Source: Euryodendron excelsum (taxonomy: Eukaryota > Streptophyta > Magnoliopsida > Ericales > Pentaphylacaceae). From it: DNA of 64,000 nt. Made by a program: the position numbers and the translations under genes. A model generated the notes under the pieces. The model was not told the DNA's origin. It saw only the letters and a program-made list of their open reading frames with translations, and ran no database searches. Below are positions 10,946-23,171 of this stretch, in pieces. Each line of letters begins with the position of its first letter. The first letter of the stretch is position 1. The DNA is taken from assembly GCA_033060915.1 (NCBI GenBank), contig CM065379.1:36459318-36523317 (forward strand), in the 5' to 3' direction.

Positions 10946-12266
10946 ACTAACACCTAAGTCAACATCGGCGCCTACTAGCCCGACTCGATGGAAAATGACC
11001 AAACCTGCCCCTTGGGCCTCCATACATGTTTTGAGAAAGTTCAAAATCCCTCAAAACGATAATTTCACCCTTCCAAAATGTTATTAAATTGCTAGGTGTA
11101 TTTCGCACGCCATTCGGTTCTATTTCGGTCCTATTTTAGCTAACTCCGGTCAAAATGACCGTGTTGCCCCTGAATGTCCTAGCACTGCACAAGCCCCACC
11201 AAATGGTGAAGGGCTCTCCCGAAACCATCACTGAATGACCTGACATGCTTAACACAACACGCCAAACCGTTCTTGACCATTTTCAACCAAACCCGATCAA
11301 AATGGCCATTTTGCCCCTGGCAATCCAAACACGCCCCGAAACAACACTGGCCCTAGGATTTCGAACAAAAGGTCTTACCATACACCTTTGTTTAACCTGA
11401 GTAGGACCTTACGACACTAAACACCCACGACTCAATATAAGTTCCTTGGAGCGTCTCACAGACGCTCCGCCCAAATTCCCGTTCCTCTTGATTCCCTGGT
11501 TACAACGCATCGTCAAACGACTTTAGAAAAGCGTAAATCAAGGAATTCCTGAAAGTTCATTCATAGATCTTTCCATCGGTATGGCTCGATCGGATAGATC
11601 GCTTCCCGAAGCCCCCCATTGTATGGCTCGAACAATGCTATTTTCAGTAACCCCCAGAGCGTCTTGCAGATGCTCCGCCAATGTTGACTTTTTCTCCAAT
11701 TCCCTGATTGAAATGCACTGTCAAACGACTTGAGAAATACGTAAGTTAGGAAATTCTTGAAGATACTTTCAGAGTACTTTCCATCGGTATGGCTCGATCG
11801 AAGAGATTACTTCCCGAAATCCTTGATCATGCGACTCGAAAATAGCTACTTTCGAACCCCCACAGAGTGTATCATAGACGCTCTGCAAAGATGCCATTTT
11901 AAGCACATTTTCCGAGATGATATCTCACATTTTCGAACACCATTCGAGCTTCTCAATAATACCAAAGTTCACCAGAAACCCTGGGAGAACACCCCGGGTG
12001 CAACCAATTCCTCTAAAACCTTTCCAGTTGGCTTAATTATCAAGGCAAAGTTTAAACAAACCTTCTCGGTGATGAAGCGTATGCTACATGCGCTCAAATT
12101 TTGATCAGATCGACTAAATTTCGATTAACGATCAAGATTTAACCAGTACACAGGGTGCCACGTGTCATTTTGGCAATGGAACAGTACCTGCGCATGTGCT
12201 ACATGCGCCAGGGCAAAATTTGGCCAAGTGCATGTAGCACATGCGCCAGGCCTGTTCTAGGTTGCC

Positions 12267-12274
12267 TATAAATA
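12267..12274 (+). promoter_or_regulatory. LTR promoter TATA box, giant LTR copy 2
   Basis: TATAAATA lies 23 bp after the second perfect inverted repeat (12230-12244), at the position matching the other two giant LTRs. Confidence 0.68.
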
Positions 12275-13500
12275 CTAGATCCCCCCATTGCATATTTCAT
12301 CTCCGAAATTGATGCGAAGCTCTGTTGAAACTGCTCCAGAACCTTAAATCCCTACATATATTCCACCCCTCCAACACTTAGGCTAGATTCCACCTCCCTT
12401 AAGACCATACCCTTCACCTACAAAGCCTTATACACCACTAAACACTCCCTTCTAGCCCTTCAAGCCTTCTTGAAGTTATTCAAGTTCCAATCAAGACATC
12501 CATTGAAGACTACAAGTGTGTTGAAGGCAAAATACGGTATCTCTTTTACATTTGTGTCTTCCCCCACTCTTCTCTTCTCCCTCCTAGCTTACTTAGGTTA
12601 TTCTCTATTTTAATCCCCATCTTCAACCCCCCTTTCTTACATGCTTGAGACAAAAGGGCTCTTAGTCCATGCCTAGAGGAAAGCAAGTGAGAGCCACCGT
12701 ATAGGGGGATCTCTCACTAGCCTACTTTAAGATGGTGTGGCCTAGGAGCCCTTTGTTTATGTGGTGTAGCCTAAAAGCCTTGTATGTGCTCATGTCCTCT
12801 TGCATATTACTATTTTGATCATGTCTTGTGTGTTTGGCTTCATTTTCATGTTTATCACCATGTTCTTTAATGCTTACACTACTCTTATTTCCATGCCATT
12901 TCCAAACTCTATATTTCTTTCCAAGAATGGTTCTAAGAATTGGCTCCTTGAAGTTTAGGATGATACCTTAGAAAATCATGCCTTAGATAATTCCCTACTA
13001 ACCCCCCTAACTCTCATTTTGGCATCATTGCATTTTAACTTGCATAAGAATTGTTTTCTAGCTCTCTAATTTTCAAGGTTTCTATTATTTTAAGTTTAGT
13101 GGTTGGAATGACCCCATGGAACCCTCTATTGAGTGGTCTTCCTTTTATTTGGCCATAGGAACCCTCTCTTGATGGAATGGTCTCCTTCGAAAATGGTTTT
13201 CAAAAATTCATTATCTCTATCTTTGCATTACAAATGATGCATCAAAAGGTGGCCATCATTATGTTGATTTTTGGACCCCTTACACTCTTGTCAAGATAAT
13301 GGTTATAATGGCCATGAGAAAACCTTCCTTGGAATGGTTTCAAGCATCACCCATACAAACCATACTTTTAGTTAGAGTCAAAATTTTCATGGAAATGATC
13401 TTCAAAAAGATTGCCTACCTAAGTCTAATGCATAACATGTTTTGTTTTTCAAAACTCTTTCCAAAAGTGCATCAAATAACCTTTCAAAAACATCTTTCAA

Positions 13501-13930
13501 TTCACCCCTAAGTTAACTTGACCCTAGATGACCAACCCTAAGTTAACTTGACCCTAGTTGTCCAACCCTAGGTTAACTTGACCCTAGTTATTCAACCCTA
13601 GGTTAACTTGACCCTAGTTGTCTAACCCTAGGTTAACTTGACCCTAGTTCTCCAACCCTAGGTTAACTTGACCCTAGTTGTTCAACCCTAGGTTAATTTG
13701 ACCCTAGTTCTCCAACCCTAGGTTAACTTAACCCTAGTTGTCCAACCCTTTGGTTAACCTAACCTGAGTTAGTTAACCCTAGGTCACCTTAACCCTAGGT
13801 TAACCCAGCCTTAGTTAGTTAACCTTAGTTCAATCCAGCCCTAGGTTAACTTGACCCTAGTTGTCCAAACTTAGATTAACCTAACCCTAGTTAGATAACC
13901 TTAGGTCACCCCTAACCATAGGTTAACCCA
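13501..13930 (+). repeat. 30-bp tandem array rich in AACCCTAG
   Basis: From 13531 to 13740 the unit AACCCTAGGTTAACTTGACC plus CTAGTTGTCC repeats with an exact 30-bp period; flanking units are more decayed. Each unit has two CCCTAG words and a GTTAAC palindrome. The words resemble, but are not, the plant telomere repeat CCCTAAA. It occupies the leader region of giant LTR copy 2 only. Confidence 0.88.
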
Positions 13931-16462
13931 ACCTAAGTTAGTATACTTCAAGCTTCCAACTCATAGACCCCCTTTTTAATGATCTATCCACTTAAAACTG
14001 TTCTCATAACTCATTTTTCCAAAACCTCCTACTCTCTTGAGATTTCAAAAAGCTAACTCCATAACCTCTTCAAATGTTTCCACATCTCATCTTCAAAATA
14101 TTTCCAAACATGTTTTTCAAAAGCTCACAAGCCTAAGGTGTTCCTACCCTTTTTATGCTTAGGGATTCCAAAGGAAAGTGATATAGCAAGAGCAACCTCC
14201 AAGGTTGTCTATATTAGGATTCCAAACCCTTAGCCCTTTTCAAAAACCACTTTAAAAAACTAACTTATCAAAACATTCCAAAGTCATACCTCCAAGGTTC
14301 TCAAAACAAGACTTCAAAAATACTTTCAAACTCTCTTGAGTCATTCCAAAGCAATTTCTAAAACTCCCTTGGGTTGATCCGAAAACATTTTAAAAGTACT
14401 CCACTATCCAATTTTTAAGTCAAAGCTTTCAAAGACCTCAAAGTGTTTTAAACTTTTCCAAAGACCTCAAAGTGTCTTCAAACTTTCCAAAGACCCTAAT
14501 GTGCCTATTTTCCATCGGGCTCTTGCTCGAACTACGAATGACTTGATTCTCGCCAAATGGGATACGTAGGTAACCTAAAATGGTGCGGTCATAACTTCTA
14601 TTTCAACTCCAATCCCCTTTACAAAAATTTCAATCAACTCAAAGTTTCTATTTCAAACTCCTTCAAAGACTTCCGTGTTTTAAATTTCTTCCAAAACTTG
14701 CCTCATGCATCATTCATCCGAAAAGTGATGACTAGACCCTGTTTTCGAGACTCCAAAGTGGATACGAAGTGGACAATGGTAATCAGTTATTCTAGTAAGT
14801 GAGCGAAGGGTGATTAGACATGTAGGTACCGAAAGGGCGGGGTAGGGTGATGATCTTAGGATATCTTCCCTACACGTAACCAACCCTCGGACCATAGATA
14901 TCTGTTTTCAAAAGACCAAAATAGAGTTATTTTCCAAAATGGCTTAAATCTTTTCAAAGGTTGCCAAACAACCTTTTTTTCATAAAAACCCTCTCTTGAG
15001 GGAGTTTTCAAAGTCTTTTCCAGAAACCCTAAGTTTAATCTTCGGATTAACACTTAGTTTTAGGTGCCCTAACTCACCTTAATCAAGTTAGGTGGTGATT
15101 AACACTTACTTTTTATTTTTCTAAAAAGCCCTTAATCAAACCAATTTTTAAACCCAGTCGCACTTGTCCTTCTAGGAGGATGAGTTCTAGTGACAGAGTT
15201 CCGTGCTTTTTGGTCTCCGAACCGAAAGGACCTTGGACACCCCAAAAACTGGGGCGCGACAGGATTATGACTTGAAACTTGGTACATTGGAGATATTGAA
15301 GATTTTATGCTTTGAAAGCTTATCAAGTATGTTGAAGATTGTTGAGCCATGATGATTGAATGATGGAGAACCTTATAACAAGATTATGTTCATAATCTTA
15401 TCTCGAAGATATTGAAGGTGCTCAAATATGATGAAGATATACACAAGACATAGAAGCTTTACTTGAAGATTTTGAAGATGTCCTAAAGAATGGAAATTAT
15501 GTTGATTGAAGAACTCTACAAGTGATTATTATGAATTGATTCTATCTCGAAGAGATTGAAGGTGTTCTTGAAGATCAACATGGTTTGGAGAAGTCATTGC
15601 AAGCCTTAGAAGCCTTATTTGGATGATTCTTGAAGAGCTTAAAGACTTAGAAGAAGATTGGCAAAAGTTAAAGTGTTTAGGTAAAAAGAGTCAACCCATC
15701 CTTTCCAAGGGTTAACACATTGAGACAGTGGCATTGGGCTAGAGTCTAAAGAGCAAAAGAGTCAACCCATTTATTTCAGAGGTTGACACATTAATCCAGA
15801 ATGCAAAGTCTTGATGAAGGTTTAAAAGGGGATACCTCAATTCTTAAGGGTTAACACATTTGGACAGAGACTTGATGAAGTATGGTGGAAGTCAAAAAGA
15901 GTCGACACCTGTTTTTTTAGGGGTTGATAAATTTGGACAGGATGTTGAGGATGTTGGAACAGAACAAAAAGGGTCGACTCATTCAGTTGAGGAGTCGACA
16001 CATTGGGCCTAATGGCTATATTTTTGAACATTCTGTTAGACCGAAAATGCATTAAATGCTCTCTCAACCACCACCAATGAATCAATGCAAGGCTATAAAT
16101 ACAAGATCCCCACAACATTTATAAAATAAGAATACAAGATTGTAAGTGCTGAATCAAAGATTAGAGTTGAGAAATTCTAAGCTCTAACTGCTATATTCTT
16201 TTTGCTGAGTGATTGGGGTTATTGCTGAGCTTACACCTACTTTTCTACTCTTTGTGAGAGATACTTATTGTATAAATCTCATTTATTTCACTTGGGTGGG
16301 TTTGTAAACTTGTGAATTTGCGTGTTCTTGGTAAAAATATTTGTAAGTTTGAGTAAAGCTTGGATAAAATTAGTTGGGTCTTAAGAGTTTAGGAGGAACT
16401 CTTGTAAAAAGTTAGCTGGGTACTTGGGTAACTAGCACAAGCTGTGTAAAAGGACTTTTGCT

Positions 16463-18830
16463 AAAGAAATCAAAACGAAACCTAAAAAAGAAACTAGGTG
16501 TCTGGAGAAGGGATTGTGTTAGGATACACTACATCACCAGGGGGACCCCAACAATTGTAGAAATAGTAGCAGCAGTAGCAGAAGGAAGAATAGGAGCATC
16601 TTCTGGAAGGGTCAGATCAATAGGGCTAGAAGAAGAAGTCGGGTCAGCTTCAGAGGCATTTTCGAGAATGGCCTCATCGGGCAGAGGCCATGGAATGTTA
16701 TTCCATAAAGGGGAGGTCTTGTTGATCTTCAACTCAGTCAAGGATGACACTCAACCCTACTTGTAGAGTGAATTGGTCACCCTGAATATTTGTTAAGTTT
16801 AGTCCTCCCTAGCGAGATCAAAACCCCTCTTAAAGGTGGCCTCCCTCTCATTCAGAAGCTCGGCCTTGAGACCTAGAATCTCTCATCCTTTTTCAACACC
16901 TCTTGGTTCTTTCTATCTAAGTCAGACAGAGTTGAGTTGAGAGCTTCCTCATTCTTCTTTTGCTTGCTGGTAGAACGTGATGATTCTTTCTACTCCGAGA
17001 CAAGAGCGGCTTTTAGATCGGCAACCTTTTCTTCGAGCTTGCCCCTTTCCACTTCAAATAACCTCAGCTTTTTTGACTGGACTCTGAAATGTTATATTGA
17101 CTCAATCATCTGCTATAAACCCTATGAAAAGATGAAAGCAAGAGAAAATATTAGAACCAAAAAGCAAGTAAAAGACTAAAAAGAGTACTTAGCATGAATA
17201 CTTACCACCAAATTGGACCGAATAGCCCCTTTAAAGAGAGAAGGGTCTGAGGCTTGCATCAAAGTTAGCAAGGACAATACTCTGGGTGAAGGCCACTGCC
17301 TCGTTAATGTCCTTCAGAGCAGAATCCAGGGAGGTTACTAGATGTTGCCAGATGCATGGCTTGAGCACAATAGCCTGAACAACATTAGAGCATTGATCGG
17401 CATTAGAACTGCCTCCGCCTGGCCCAACAGATCGAGCCCTCATAACTCGAGGAGATTCAGGAGGTTGGTCCACACCAGGTCTCTTCTTTGCCGACCTGTC
17501 CACCGGGGGGACTTGGTTTTTAACCACTTCAGGTTGTTGTATTGCAAGGACAGGAGAAGGTCAGGACCCCCTCTACCCTCCTCTTGGCAATGGTTTCCAC
17601 CAGGCTACATGACCTTATCTTAGAAGCTTCTTCTTCTTCAGATTTTTCACTCAGATATACCATTTGAAAGTAACGACGACGACCTGAGATGGTCGCTGAG
17701 CTTAAGGTAGAATCTTCTCCTGAGGCAGGAACTAAAGCAGGGCAATCTATAGAATCACGAGTAGAACTGGAATGATGAACGGACACAGAAGTAGAAGTAC
17801 CAATAGTGGTTATTACGGTCACCTGACTTGCTTGGCACACAAATGAACTAGGCATCGCCTCTGGAGTCTCGTCTTCGTCATCAGCAGCTTAAGCTTTGCT
17901 CTTATTTCAAGAGGGGCCCTTTCATACTCAGTGAATGACTTGCAACAAAAGGTGTAGCGGAGTAAGATATGGGCAGCCCGACCAACACCCTATTAAGGAC
18001 CTTTGCCTTTAAAGGCCCAGATGGTTTTCAGCAAGGCCAGGTCAACCTTGACCTCCTCGTACTTCTTCAGCACCTTCGTATGAACATTTGAAAGGTCGAA
18101 CAATTGAGAAATTAGTAGACATGGACAAAAGTAAGACTTCGGCAGAGTTAAAGAAAGAAAAACTAAGAGACCTAGACAACTATGGCATTTGAGACACCTC
18201 TATGAAGATCGGTCCCCGTCAAGGGTGTCCCCATATATCCAGTTCCCAAAAACTATGGCCGTTATATCATCTATACCCCTCCCAACATCGGTAAGGATTT
18301 GAACTAGCTACCGACTTTGATCCTTTGTTCTAAAGTAGTACTTCACATCCTTATAGCTCACAAGGCAAGGAATGTAATAGTACTTAAACTTTTCTAAACC
18401 TATGTTGAAGTTGAGAATGCAGTTCAACTCCAGTATCCCTATAATTAATCGAAAAGAATTGGAGGCAAGTTGGGCTGGGCAAAGGTTATAATAAGAAAGG
18501 ATCGTAAGCAACCATGGGTGCAAAGGGAACCTAACCCCACCCTCGACTATAGCAATTAAGGAAAATGGCATCCCAGCATCAGACTCCTCTAAGCCGTTAT
18601 CCCTATCAGTGGCCAACCTAATATCTACACTTACTGGCTGATATCTCTCTTTAAAAGCGGTAATGGCTGCTGGAGAGCTCAACATTTTTCTTAAACGGAC
18701 TGCCATGAGCCTAAACAAAGAGGTTGGGTGCAAAGTGAGAAGGAAAAAAAGAATTTGGGAAAGAGAAGGAAGATTTACAGAACTTGATCGGCACACTGTC
18801 AAGAACAAATAGCTTTCTTCTCAGGCAAAA
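16463..18830 (-). pseudogene. Antisense ORF of element T, transposase-28/mobile-domain-like (broken)
   Basis: Minus-strand pieces give, from the N-terminus, a globular part (18308-18808) with MLSSPAAITAFKERY, GMPFSLIAIVEGGVRFPLHP and FKYYYIPCLVSYKDVKYYF, then an S/T-rich linker (17529-17855) and charged coiled-coil-like parts (16880-17100). The FPLHPWL...LAPAQL...YY style is that of the 'putative gypsy-type transposon' domain (Pfam Transposase_28) carried in antisense by Tat-lineage retrotransposons; this family call is from memory of the motif style. Frame breaks near 17530, 17860 and 18300 make it a pseudogene. Element N has a homologous ORF (22300-22530 plus 38115-39960). Its role in the element is unknown. 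Confidence 0.65.
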
Positions 18831-19094
18831 GTGAAACCAAAAAAGAAAAAGATCTCCTTTTATAAGAAAGGTCGCCGCCGTTACAAAGAATGATGAACGA
18901 CACCATCATTGCTTGTTTACCGAAAGTTCACCTTAGCATTTAATGTGTCCCTACCTCTCCAGTTACATGAATGAATCAATAGATAACGCGTGGTACACAT
19001 GCGAAACACGGACAATGATCTAATCAAGTCAGAAATGGAAAAAATTGCCACAGCTGGCTGAACAAAACCCTTATCCCAGTGTTCGATCAGATAG
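18831..19094 (+). other. Spacer between antisense ORF and 3' LTR of element T
   Basis: This is upstream and untranslated sequence of the antisense ORF. No gene was recognised; the minus-strand ORF at 18917-19291 crosses the LTR boundary and looks accidental. Confidence 0.5.
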
Positions 19095-19116
19095 GGAATA
19101 AGGGCTGGGGGGCAAT
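19095..19116 (+). promoter_or_regulatory. Polypurine tract of element T
   Basis: GGGAATAAGGGCTGGGGGGC followed by AAT directly precedes the LTR start TGTGGGC at 19117. This is the expected plus-strand priming site for reverse transcription and fixes the + orientation of element T. Confidence 0.7.
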
Positions 19117-19640
19117 TGTGGGCATAAAGGCACATATTCCACAAAGACCAAGTAGGCCCACTAAGAACGGTGGACCTGACCATTATGAAAATAGGTCCAA
19201 TAAAAACAAAAATAATGAGGCCTGCCATTAAGGTTAGGCTTGACCTGATGAACATGGGTCTAACACCTACGGGGACAAGCTCGAGAGCCAAGAAAGGCCC
19301 AAAGGATAAAGAAACTCAATCCGACCAAAGAAAGGACTCAAGAGAATTAGTTCAATCCTAAACACCGACTTCAAGAGAGTTAATCCCAAGAAGAAAGGGA
19401 CTAAAAGAGCAACATCTAGAAAGAGTTGGACCTCTAAAGGCTTATAAATAAGGCAAGGTGAAGAAAAATAAGGTACGCATTACTAAGAGCGAGAATACAC
19501 TTATTTCTTTCAATTCTCTTTGATTAAGCTTGTCTGCGCATTCTACCCTCTTCTGTTCTTGTAGGTTTTTTCATGTTCATTTTCAAGGTTCCCTGCACGG
19601 ATCTGGGCATATAAAAAATTCCATCCACACGAGTTAACAC
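19117..19640 (+). mobile_element. 3' LTR of element T
   Basis: It starts TGTGGGCATAAAGG. The sequence after it (AAGTAGGCCCACTAAGAA, then a TATAAATAAGGCAAG region near 19442 and a 3' part around CTGCACGGATCTGGGCAT) parallels the LTRs of element N read on the minus strand (22267 to 21722 and 46562 to 46022). The right end is not precise; similarity fades between about 19600 and 19640. It is the same family as N but in opposite orientation. Confidence 0.65.
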
Positions 19641-21721
19641 ATATTATTTTAGTAGTAGAATAGATAGCTGAGATTTAGAATCTTGAATAGAGGGTTAAAA
19701 AATGTGTTATTTACTTAACTGAATAATGTTGGGTAAGTGAGATTTAAGGGACAAAATAGTGTAATTGCAAACCTAGTATCAAAGAAACATGGATGAGTAG
19801 AGTTATTAAAACAACGTATTTTGAAAAATTTTGTGGTAGTAAGTGCCCCTACGAGCCCTTGTTACTTTCTTTGTATGTATATTATTAATGATAACAATAT
19901 TCCTTATTTAACGAGCAATACTCTACAAACAAAACTTGTATAACATGATGTGCATCGTTTTCGTTTTTTCATTTCAAATCAAACCCCTCACTATTGTGAC
20001 TCATAATTTAAAAATATCACTGACACATTATTCTCGAAATTTTTTTTTTTGTAAACAAAAAATACTCTTAAAGAGTTAAAATTTTTATCATTCACCATAT
20101 TAAGGAAAAGGTGCCCATCCTATGTGTCCCTTGCTAGAAACACAAACTCGTCGCTCATGCATTATATATAAACGCATGCAAAAGTATGGCAAAGATATAA
20201 AAAAACATAGGAACTGTTTTATCTATAATATATATTATAGTAAAATGTTAGAAGGTCTTTGAAGCTAAAAGTTGCAATCTATTTATCTCAAAATTTTGAT
20301 TTTTTGAAAACATAAAATTCACGTGTCATATTATTATTGGTTCCTTTTAATTAATTAATTTATTTATTCTAAACTACATAAATATTGTTTATTGATAGTT
20401 ATGGTAATATTTTTAGATTTTCATTAATTATAATCTTTCTACAGAATCTTTATTAATCATCCATTGATAGTCGTGGTAAAAATTTTAATTTTTTTAATTA
20501 TAACTCTCTTAAATAATTTTTATTAATCATAAATTAGATTTTAAATTTCTAAAATAGAAGAAAACGTATCATTAAATTATTAGCACTTACCATATACAAA
20601 ATATATGTGTCAAAATATCATTAGTTCTTTATAATTCGTTTCTTATATCTTTTCAATTTTATAATCTATACTATATATTATAGCAAAATGTTAAAAGGTT
20701 TTTGAAGCTAAAAGTTTCAATCCTTTTTTTTTTTAAATTTTGATTTTTTGAAAACATAAAATACACGTGTCATATTATTATTGGTTCCTTTTAATTAATT
20801 AATTAATTTATTCTAAGCTTCATAAATGCTATTCATTGATAGTTATGGTAACATTTTCAAATTTTCTTTAATTATAATCCTTCTAAAGATTGTTTGATAA
20901 TTATCTTTTGATAGTTATGGCATTATTTAAAAAAATTCTTTAATTATAATCTTTTTACAGAATCTTTACTAATCATCCATTGATAGTTATGGTAACATTT
21001 TTAATTTGTTTTAATTATAATTCTCCTAAATAATCTTTATTAATTACAAATTAGATTTTAAATTTCTAAAATAGAAGAACATGTATCATTAAATTATTAG
21101 CACTTTGTCATATACAAAAGATATGCGTCAAAATATCATTGGTTCTTTATAATTCTTTTTTATTTTATTTTATATCTTCTCGATTTTGTAAATTCTATCC
21201 ATTGATTGATATGATAATGTTTCCCAATTTTTCTTAATATGCTCCTACTAGAGAACTTTTAATTTAGCATGAATTGTATCTTGAATTTATAAACTAAAAA
21301 TAATACATTCAACGAAAATATTAGAATATTTTCATTTTTTATTGTCTCAATTAACGCCCCTCTAAATACATTTATAAGAAAATAAATATAAAAATCAATC
21401 TTCTGAATAGAACTATGATGAAATTATTTGTTCTTTTTAATCTTATTTTCTTTTTCAAATACAATGTAAAAAAATTATTTTCATTCATTACTTTTATTCT
21501 TTCAAATTTTTTTTTTTTAAAAATACCCTTGGATTATATTATTTCTCAAAGTATCTATATAAAATCGCATTGGATTTAAAAATTAAATATAAAATATTAT
21601 CTTACATAAAATAATAACACTTCAACTTTTTTTTCTTTGTCTTAAGACTCTAATATGATATCATGGTACTTTGTGGCTTTGAATAATGAATGATGTGATT
21701 ATTTTTTAATAAGATTGATTT
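19641..21721. other. AT-rich spacer with Helitron-like tandem repeats
   Basis: No gene was found. Two related blocks start TCTATAATATATATTATAG (20222) and TCTATACTATATATTATAG (20665), each preceded by A, and run on in parallel for about 440-530 bp, with a third relative at about 63212-63380. A 5' TC after A is how Helitrons begin. A separate short repeat beginning GACTCATAATTTAAAAATAT (19999) also occurs at 48041. Confidence 0.5.
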
Positions 21722-22267
21722 TGTACTTAGTATTTTTCGTAAGTCTCGATCCGCACCGCAAACCTCTAAGATGAACTCTAATGAGCTTATAAAAACGCCG
21801 AACAGTAAGAATGCGTCGACCTTCTTTAAGCTGAAGGCACTCTGAAGATTAAGTTATGACAAGCCTAATCTCAATGAATCGAAAGAAAGAAATCTATTCT
21901 AGCTCTCAATAATGCGTACTTTGTTCTTCTATGTTGTGCCTTATTTATAGCCTTCGGAGGCCCTATTCCATTTAGGAGTTGCTTCTTTCAGCCTATTCCT
22001 TTTAGGAATTTGCCTCTTCCGAGGTGGTTGTAAGGTTATGGCAATCTTCGAGAGTCCTTTCCTTATTTGGATTGGAGTTCTTTGACCCCTTTGGCCTTCA
22101 TTGGCCTTCAAGCTAACTCTGTTTGATATTAGGCTCATACCTGCTAGGTCGGCCCAAGCGCAACGGCTAGTATTCGACATATTACGCCCATCTTCATATA
22201 GGCTAGCCCACTCTTCTTAGTGGGCCTACTTGGTCATGTCCTTTAATCGCGAGCCTTTTAGCCCACA
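21722..22267 (-). mobile_element. 3' LTR of element N
   Basis: It is 546 bp; on the minus strand it begins TGTGGGCTAAAAGG and ends CTAAGTACA. It aligns along its length with 46022-46562, including a TATAAATAAGGC promoter (minus strand, near 21950). The adjacent sequence at 22268-22300 is a decayed polypurine tract. Confidence 0.85.
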
Positions 22268-22299
22268 ATTGCATCCCAATCCTTATTCCTTATTTGGCT

Positions 22300-22530
22300 T
22301 AACTAGGGGACAGGGGCTGTACTTAACGTCTCTTCAAATTTTGACCTGATGAGATCGTGGGGCATCCTCCCGACCTCGTTTACATAGTCATAGCTGTCTG
22401 CCTTAAGCATATGCTCGAATCTCCAGCGGCTATTGCTGCTTTTAGGAAAAGATACGACTTTCCTCCAGGGGTAAACATTAGGCTAGTCGACGAGGAGAGG
22501 GATAACTATTTATGGGAGACTGAGGCTGGG
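22300..22530 (+). pseudogene. Antisense ORF of element N, N-terminal part
   Basis: The + strand pieces include MLESPAAIAAFRKRYDFPPG, NIRLVDEE and ETEAG, closely matching the N-terminal domain of the element T antisense ORF (18550-18690). The frame is cut at codon GGG by insertion of element E and resumes at 38110-38115 with MPFPLITIVEGGVRYPLH. It is opposite in sense to gag-pol of N. A frame break lies near 22490. Confidence 0.65.
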
Positions 22531-22919
22531 TGATTAGACTACATAAGTGTAGTCTATGGTCGCTAAACGGCCTTTGATAGCTGTAGATTAGAGCTAATTA
22601 TGCTTTCTTCACTTTATATTGCATTTAACCTCGTACTCAACCTCATTTTAGGTATTTGAGGCTAAAGAAGTTGTTTTGGAGTTAAAGAAGTGATTCGAGC
22701 TGCGACTGTGGCTCGTCGAGGATCGTTGCCGGGGCTTTGTCTCGGAAAACGTGCAAGTTTCTACTTGTAGATCAGAACGGGATGAATGATACGCTGTTGG
22801 AAAGCTCTTTCAGGTTACACATGTTTGCGTCTAAGGTGCTTTAGCAAATTCCAACTCCAAAGGCCTCAAACAAGATGATTCCTAAAAGGCCAAAAAACGG
22901 GATTACCATTCAAACCCCC

Positions 22920-23120
22920 ACGAGGCCGTTTGAACGGTGAAGAAGAAAAGAAGCCCAGAAAATTGCCTACCATTTGAACGGTGGAAGGGGCCATTCGAAT
23001 GGCCTGAGAGCATGTATCCCAAGATTTGGCCAGGCGTTCAAATGCCCCTTCTAGCCATTCGAACGACGAAGAACCTAGTTACGGGCGTTCGAACGCCCCT
23101 CCAGCCGTTCGAATGGCAAG
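22920..23120 (+). repeat. TTCGAA-centred palindrome cluster in U3 of element E
   Basis: About seven imperfect to perfect palindromes around TTCGAA or TTTGAA occur within 200 bp, two of them perfect over 16 bp. The 3' LTR has a shorter version (about 37065-37200). Confidence 0.8.
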
Positions 23121-23163
23121 GGCAATTTTTTTTTTTTTTTTTTTAGGGTTCAATTGTAATCCC

Positions 23164-23171
23164 TATAAATA
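23164..23171 (+). promoter_or_regulatory. TATA box of 5' LTR, element E
   Basis: TATAAATA lies 40-60 bp after the palindrome cluster. In the 3' LTR the matching site has decayed to TATACATA (about 37242). In the present arrangement this promoter would read into the inverted internal region, antisense to gag-pol. Confidence 0.6.

Larger units (their letters stand above)
10470..15261 (+). mobile_element. Giant solo LTR, copy 2 (4.8 kb, divergent subfamily)
   Basis: It starts TGTAAGCACCC and ends GCGCGACA, as copy 3 does. Flanks AGATT (10465-10469) and GGATT (15262-15266) are a 5-bp duplication with one change. It has hairpin-unit repeats in U3 (10635-10945), two perfect inverted repeats just before the TATA box (12190-12208 and 12230-12244), TATAAATA at 12267, a conserved leader block (about 12640-12790), a 30-bp tandem array (13501-13930) in place of most of the G-poor region, and conserved blocks at 14510-14590 and 14815-14890. 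No coding sequence was found. No internal retroelement sequence joins either end, so it is a solo LTR. Confidence 0.87.
10365..16462 (+). mobile_element. Solo LTR C (~1.7 kb family), interrupted by giant LTR copy 2 and 3'-truncated
   Basis: It begins TGTTAACTCAATG (10365), matching LTR A. After the giant LTR (10470-15261) it continues from 15262 with the A-like sequence, including the GTCGAC palindromes (15685-16010) and TATAAATA near 16092. Similarity to A stops near 16462, about 230 bp before the expected GGGCTAACA end, so the 3' tip is lost. LTR A at about 6036-6075 preserves the uninterrupted version of the giant-LTR insertion site. Confidence 0.75.

Noticed and set aside
13501..13930. 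Interstitial telomere repeat
   Set aside because: The unit is 30 bp with CCCTAG words, not tandem CCCTAAA, and lies inside a retroelement LTR.
20222..20663. MITE call for the TCTATA-starting AT-rich blocks
   Set aside because: No terminal inverted repeats or target duplication were seen. The A|TC start fits a Helitron-like end better.
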